NCBI GenBank assembly: GCA_945883455.1
Contig: CAMCXJ010000083.1
Coordinates: 1-9,286, forward strand
Length of the DNA stretch: 9,286 bases
Direction of reading: 5' to 3'
From: Prosthecobacter debontii
GTDB lineage: Bacteria > Verrucomicrobiota > Verrucomicrobiia > Verrucomicrobiales > Akkermansiaceae
Position numbers and translations under genes: made by a program. A model generated the notes under the pieces. The model was not told the origin of the DNA. It saw only the letters and a list, made by a program, of their open reading frames with translations, and searched no databases. Below are positions 6,579-9,286 of this stretch, piece by piece; positions within the stretch are counted from its first letter, which is position 1; the number at the start of each line of letters is the position of its first letter.

Positions 6579-6848
6579 GTGCAAATCCTGATCCGAAACA
6601 TCGACCGCAGCCTCTCCCAAGAGCAGATCACCGACCTTTTCCGCAAGCATGGGAAGGTCACTTCCTGCACCCTTGTGATGGACCCCAAGACTGGGCAGTC
6701 GAAAGGTTTCGGCTTCGCGGAAATGCCGAATATGGACGAGTCCAGCAAAGCGATCAGCCAGCTCAACGGGCTGAAAGTCGGCTCCTCCGCCCTGCGGGTG
6801 AAGCGCGCCGCCAACTCTACGATCACCAAGCACCGAGGCAGGCCCTGA
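6579..6848 (+). CDS. Small single-RRM RNA-binding protein
   Basis: The RRM fold binds single-stranded RNA. Small single-RRM proteins of this type occur in cyanobacteria, Verrucomicrobiota and others, often linked to cold or RNA handling. The GTG at 6579 gives 89 residues: RNP2 at residues 3-8 (ILIRNI), helix SQEQITDLFRKHG, strand CTLVMDPKTG, RNP1 at 42-49 (KGFGFAEM, both aromatics present), second helix SSKAISQLNG and a last strand ALRVKRA. A short basic tail ends KHRGRP. The frame is open further upstream, to an ATG at 6432. GTG 6579 is chosen because family members start two or three residues before RNP2 and the longer form would run into the opposing peptidase gene. No Shine-Dalgarno sequence is present. 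It converges with the next gene, with 6 bp between stops. Confidence 0.88.
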   Translation: MQILIRNIDRSLSQEQITDLFRKHGKVTSCTLVMDPKTGQSKGFGFAEMPNMDESSKAISQLNGLKVGSSALRVKRAANSTITKHRGRP

Positions 6849-6854
6849 TCCACC

Positions 6855-7136
6855 TCACTCCCAGCCCCGTATCGTTTCCGCGATACCATCCTCCGCGCCG
6901 GCTTCCGTGCGGATAAAAATTTCCTGCACGCCTTTCTCGGTCTGCGTCACAGCCTTGAGTCCGCCGGAAACCATGCGCTGGATGCGCACCGCTCCTGTGG
7001 CACTGCCGCTGCCGAGGGATTTCCCGCCGTACGAGCGTCCGATGATCACACCGCCCACGCCCTCCAGCGCCTCGATCCGTTTCATCACGGCCTTGCATTC
7101 CTTAGATGTCGTCTGGTGGCGTCCGCGTGAGGGCAT
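6855..7136 (-). CDS. Hypothetical 93-residue protein, possible DUF2103 relative
   Basis: I do not recognise this gene with certainty. From the ATG at 7134-7136 it is a soluble-looking protein with no signal peptide or membrane segment. Residues 1-25 are basic with a helix (SKECKAVMKRIEAL), 26-48 are glycine-rich (GVGGVIIGRSYGGKSLGSG), and 49-76 look like paired beta strands (GAVRIQRM, then GGLKAVTQTEKGVQEIFI). The last block recalls small DUF2103 proteins, whose C-terminal half reads roughly RxR-V-x-GG(F/L)K-x-x-x-x-G-x-x-VQEVF. I give this as a weak resemblance only. An in-frame TTG at 7167-7169 would overlap the upstream cupin gene by 20 bp; the ATG leaves a clean 13 bp gap. It follows the cupin gene in the same direction and is probably co-transcribed. 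Confidence 0.75.
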   Translation of the reverse strand: MPSRGRHQTTSKECKAVMKRIEALEGVGGVIIGRSYGGKSLGSGSATGAVRIQRMVSGGLKAVTQTEKGVQEIFIRTEAGAEDGIAETIRGWE

Positions 7137-7149
7137 GGTGATTTTTCGC

Positions 7150-7884
7150 TCAGGAAATCTCTGACTCAAAAATGTCCCTGTGGCCTTGAATCGGTTCGGG
7201 CGCTAGCTCGAACCATTTGCTCTGCTCGGCGCGCTCTTCATTGTAGGGCGGGGTGAAGATATCGACGAGCTGAGTAACTTTCCGAGCCCGCAGCGTGTGG
7301 ATATTCCGCGCCTTCGCAGTGAGAGTGGAGATGTCGTTCTTTTTCAGCGTTGCCCGCCCAGCGCGCTTGAGGAGCTGACGCCCAGCAGCGGTTTCGAAAT
7401 CGGGCAACTCCACGGGATCGAAATTCTCAGTCTCGATCTCGCCGGAGGCGCAGAGAATCATGCCGGTCATGCCGGGGTGGTCGTGCGGACGGATGAGCTC
7501 CTCCACATCGAACTGCACGAGGCACAGCGCGAAATCAACGCGCTCCTCGAGGTATTGAAAATCGACCTTGCCTTGCTTGAGGCGGACTTCGAGTTGGGCA
7601 AGCCCCTCGGTAAGAACCGGATCTTCCAGATGCAAGCGCGAGGCGAGCTGAGCGATCTTATCCACATATCCATCTTGATTCCACGCATCGAGATGCTGTT
7701 TCCCCGCCTCTTTCGCGACAGCTTCCAAAAAGGCCTCCCAATGCATAGCGCCATCGGCAGGGATCCTGCCTTCCGCTGCGTTCGCGCGGGTGGCCAGCGC
7801 GCAGAGAGATGGCAGAGCCGTTAGCACACCCAAAAAGGAAGGCAGGCTAAGGCTGAGGAACTCTCGGCGGTCGTATTCGTCCAT
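7150..7884 (-). CDS. Tat-exported PCO/ADO-like cupin (thiol dioxygenase-like)
   Basis: From the ATG at 7882-7884 this is a 244-residue protein beginning MDEYDRREFL, a twin-arginine motif (Arg6-Arg7). A hydrophobic stretch follows and an ANA-A cleavage site near residue 36, so export of a folded protein is expected. The mature part resembles the PCO/ADO family (plant cysteine oxidases, cysteamine dioxygenase), which add O2 to thiols using an iron bound by three histidines. RPHDHPGMTGM carries His134 and His136, and ARNIHTL carries His196; VDIFTPPYNEER then matches the family's D-x-x-x-PPY block. All three predicted ligands are present. The substrate is unknown; free thiols or N-terminal cysteines are family precedents. 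A GTG at 7939-7941 and an ATG at 7903-7905 are in frame upstream, but they would place extra residues before the Tat motif. The 93-residue gene follows 13 bp downstream. Confidence 0.78.
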   Translation of the reverse strand: MDEYDRREFLSLSLPSFLGVLTALPSLCALATRANAAEGRIPADGAMHWEAFLEAVAKEAGKQHLDAWNQDGYVDKIAQLASRLHLEDPVLTEGLAQLEVRLKQGKVDFQYLEERVDFALCLVQFDVEELIRPHDHPGMTGMILCASGEIETENFDPVELPDFETAAGRQLLKRAGRATLKKNDISTLTAKARNIHTLRARKVTQLVDIFTPPYNEERAEQSKWFELAPEPIQGHRDIFESEIS

Positions 7885-7910
7885 GGCGCGCAAATTCTGG
7901 CACATGACGT

Positions 7911-8318
7911 ATGAACGATCTATCTCAGAGTTTGCGGTCACGATCCAATACGAAAAGACCTTTGGAAGAAGGTCTAGAATGGAGATTTGAGATCACAGCC
8001 ATCATCGAGGAAGCCTCACACCACTACGACACCCGCGCGCCCGCCCTCTGCGCCCACCTACAGGACGGCGAGATCGCCTTGTTTGACAAAGCCTACATCC
8101 ACTTCCAGCACCTCCACGCCCTGCACCGGCGCCGCGTATGGTGGGTCGCCCGCGCCAAGGACAACATGGCGTACACCGTCAGGAAAAGCTCCTCAAAAAT
8201 CCCAACGAAACCAACTGAGCCGGAAACAGAGTCAAAAAACAGAATCGCCAACCAGGCCCTCAATCCCCCATACTCCCAGCATCACCACCCGCCATTCAAG
8301 CGGCAATGGGATGACTGA
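7911..8318 (+). pseudogene. IS4-type transposase remnant
   Basis: An open frame of 135 codons contains an internal piece of a DDE transposase. The recognisable part is about 8001-8190: EEASHHYDTRAPALCAHL, then GEIALFDKAY (the Asp, codon 8085-8087, matches the second catalytic Asp of IS4-type enzymes), then HALHRRRVWWVARAKDNMAY. In whole enzymes this strand-helix block is followed by a long insertion and the Y-R-E-K motif with the catalytic Glu; here the frame turns into low-complexity Lys/Pro/Thr/Glu sequence and stops. The first catalytic Asp and the N-terminal domain are missing too. A +1 shift near 8180 would continue as a lysine/leucine stretch but soon meets a TGA, so the 3' part is probably frameshifted or lost. 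It cannot encode an active transposase. No terminal inverted repeats were found. Confidence 0.75.
7956..7975. other. Perfect 7 bp inverted repeat upstream of the Tat cupin gene
   Basis: AGACCTT (7956-7962) and AAGGTCT (7969-7975) flank the 6-base loop TGGAAG. It lies about 70-90 bp before the cupin start on the opposite strand and just before the region where transposase similarity begins. It could be an operator for the cupin gene, or part of the insertion remnant. No T-tract follows on either strand, so a terminator is unlikely. Confidence 0.35.
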
Positions 8319-8329
8319 GGTTTGAGGTT

Positions 8330-8335
8330 TAAAAT
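8330..8335 (+). promoter_or_regulatory. Possible -10 box of uvrA in an AT-rich spacer
   Basis: TAAAAT (5 of 6 to TATAAT) lies in an AT block (8328-8340) that stands out from the GC-rich surroundings, 16 bases before the uvrA ATG. The expected -35 position (around 8307-8312) shows no good match. A start here would give a leader of about ten bases. No SOS (LexA) box of the E. coli type was seen. Confidence 0.3.
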
Positions 8336-8351
8336 TTAAAGTTTCCACCAC

Positions 8352-9286
8352 ATGGATCACATCCTCATCCGCGGTGCGCGCCAGCATCACCTAAAAAACC
8401 TCACGGTCGCCATCCCGAAGGGGAAACTCACGGTGATCACCGGGCCGTCGGGTTCGGGGAAATCCTCGCTCGCGTTCGACACGCTCTACGCCGAGGGCCA
8501 GCGCCGCTACGTGGAGTCGCTTTCCGTGTATGCCCGGCAGTTCCTCGCGCAGTTGGAAAAGCCGGATGTCGATTCCATCGAGGGGCTCAACCCCGCCATC
8601 GCCATCGAACAACGCGTCGGCGGTCTTTCCCCGCGATCCACCGTCGCCTCTGCCACGGAAATTTACGATTACCTCCGCATCCTCTGGGCCGCCGCCGGCG
8701 TCCCGCATGATCCCGAAACGGGGAAAGCCATGACCCGCATGGGACCCTCGGAAATCATCGCCGAACTCTCCGCCCAACCCGAAGGCACCAAGCTCATCAT
8801 CCTCGCCGCCGTCCCCGAAGAGGAAACCGCGGAGCCGGAACGCCTGCTCGGCGATCTCCAGCGCCAAGGCTTCATCCGCATCCGCCTCAACGGCGAGATT
8901 CGGGAAATCACCGAGGTCACGTTCGATGGAAATTCCAAAAACCGGATCGAGATCGTCATCGACCGCCTCGTGATCCGCGAGGGCATCGAAGCCCGCCTCG
9001 CCGATTCCATCGAGCTCGCCCTCCGCCTCTGCGGAGCCGAAGCCCGCGTCCTGCTCATGCCGCCGGGAGAAAGCGATTACCGCGAACTCACCTTCCAAAC
9101 CTCCTATCGCAACCCGCGCACCGGCGAAATTTGCGGCGACCTCTCTCCCCGCCACTTTTCCTTCAATACCCTCGAAGGTGCCTGCCCCGCCTGCGAAGGC
9201 ATCGGCTGCAAGGCCTGCGAAAACCTCCGCCTAAAAAAGGAAATCCAGCACGTAAAGGTTTACCAAAGCCCCAGTCTTCCACTGAT
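8352..9286 (+). CDS. uvrA: UvrABC excinuclease subunit A, 3'-truncated by window edge; apparent lack of insertion domain
   Basis: UvrA is the ABC-type ATPase that finds DNA damage with UvrB in nucleotide excision repair. The frame from ATG 8352 to the window end gives about 311 residues without a stop. Walker A is GPSGSGKSS (31-39), followed by FDTLYAEGQRRYVESLSVYARQFL, and by GLNPAIAIEQ and SPRSTVASATEIYDYLR. The UvrB-binding region (IILAAVPEE to IDRLVIREG) is present, then LSPRHFSFN (about 265-272). Two oddities follow. Where E. coli has CPICG before the FSFN block, this protein has NPRTG, so the first zinc CxxC is missing. The second pair, ACPAC (278-281), is followed after only EGIG by CKAC (286-289) and ENLRLKKEIQHVKVY. 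That matches the E. coli segment about 110 residues further on (C-x-x-C-EGTRLRREARHV). The intervening insertion domain is therefore absent. The ATG has no Shine-Dalgarno sequence. Confidence 0.95.
   Translation, partial: MDHILIRGARQHHLKNLTVAIPKGKLTVITGPSGSGKSSLAFDTLYAEGQRRYVESLSVYARQFLAQLEKPDVDSIEGLNPAIAIEQRVGGLSPRSTVASATEIYDYLRILWAAAGVPHDPETGKAMTRMGPSEIIAELSAQPEGTKLIILAAVPEEETAEPERLLGDLQRQGFIRIRLNGEIREITEVTFDGNSKNRIEIVIDRLVIREGIEARLADSIELALRLCGAEARVLLMPPGESDYRELTFQTSYRNPRTGEICGDLSPRHFSFNTLEGACPACEGIGCKACENLRLKKEIQHVKVYQSPSLPL

Noticed and set aside
8391..9155. 254-codon - strand frame opposite uvrA
   Set aside because: Antisense shadow of uvrA; low-complexity acidic and glycine-rich composition.
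1..9286. CRISPR arrays, tRNA or rRNA genes, prophage or toxin-antitoxin modules
   Set aside because: Looked for and not seen on either strand.

Overview
The window is a compact, GC-rich bacterial chromosome segment. Gene content and protein style suggest a Verrucomicrobiota member: a GYF_2/CD225 protein next to a DUF2752 protein, a short stand-alone RRM protein, 'DRREFL'-type Tat signals, and start codons without Shine-Dalgarno sequences. That assignment is inference from protein resemblance; there is no rRNA or other decisive marker in the window.

Layout, left to right. (1) Positions 1-865 hold the 3' three quarters of mnmA (tRNA 2-thiouridylase), + strand. (2) Positions 866-1284 are a 419 bp non-coding stretch with a degenerate repeat, a symmetrical 116 bp inverted-repeat element (REPIN/MITE-like, 979-1094), a small hairpin and a strong extended -10 promoter that lies almost on top of the next start codon. 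(3) Positions 1285-2169 carry two small + strand membrane-protein genes, GYF_2-CD225 and DUF2752. (4) Positions 2166-6485 are a - strand gene train, transcribed right to left: M32 carboxypeptidase, thymidylate kinase (tmk), a CHASE2-like membrane protein and N-acetylglutamate kinase (argB). Its gaps are 12, 36 and 66 bp, so it may be one operon starting in the divergent region near 6486-6578. (5) Positions 6579-6848 encode a small RNA-binding RRM protein on +. (6) Positions 6855-7884 hold a - strand pair: a Tat-exported cupin resembling PCO/ADO thiol dioxygenases, followed 13 bp later by an unrecognised 93-residue protein. (7) Positions 7911-8318 contain a decayed IS4-type transposase fragment. 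(8) Positions 8352-9286 are the 5' third of uvrA, running off the window.

Most genes are housekeeping: tRNA thiolation, dTTP synthesis, arginine synthesis, peptide turnover and excision repair. The unusual parts are these. UvrA appears to lack the insertion domain of its first ABC half and has a rearranged zinc-cysteine pattern. A PCO/ADO-like cupin with an intact metal-binding histidine triad carries a Tat signal. The CD225/DUF2752 pair is driven from a probably leaderless promoter. A REPIN-like palindromic element sits upstream of it. All ten visible start codons lack a Shine-Dalgarno sequence, and nine of them have C immediately before the start.
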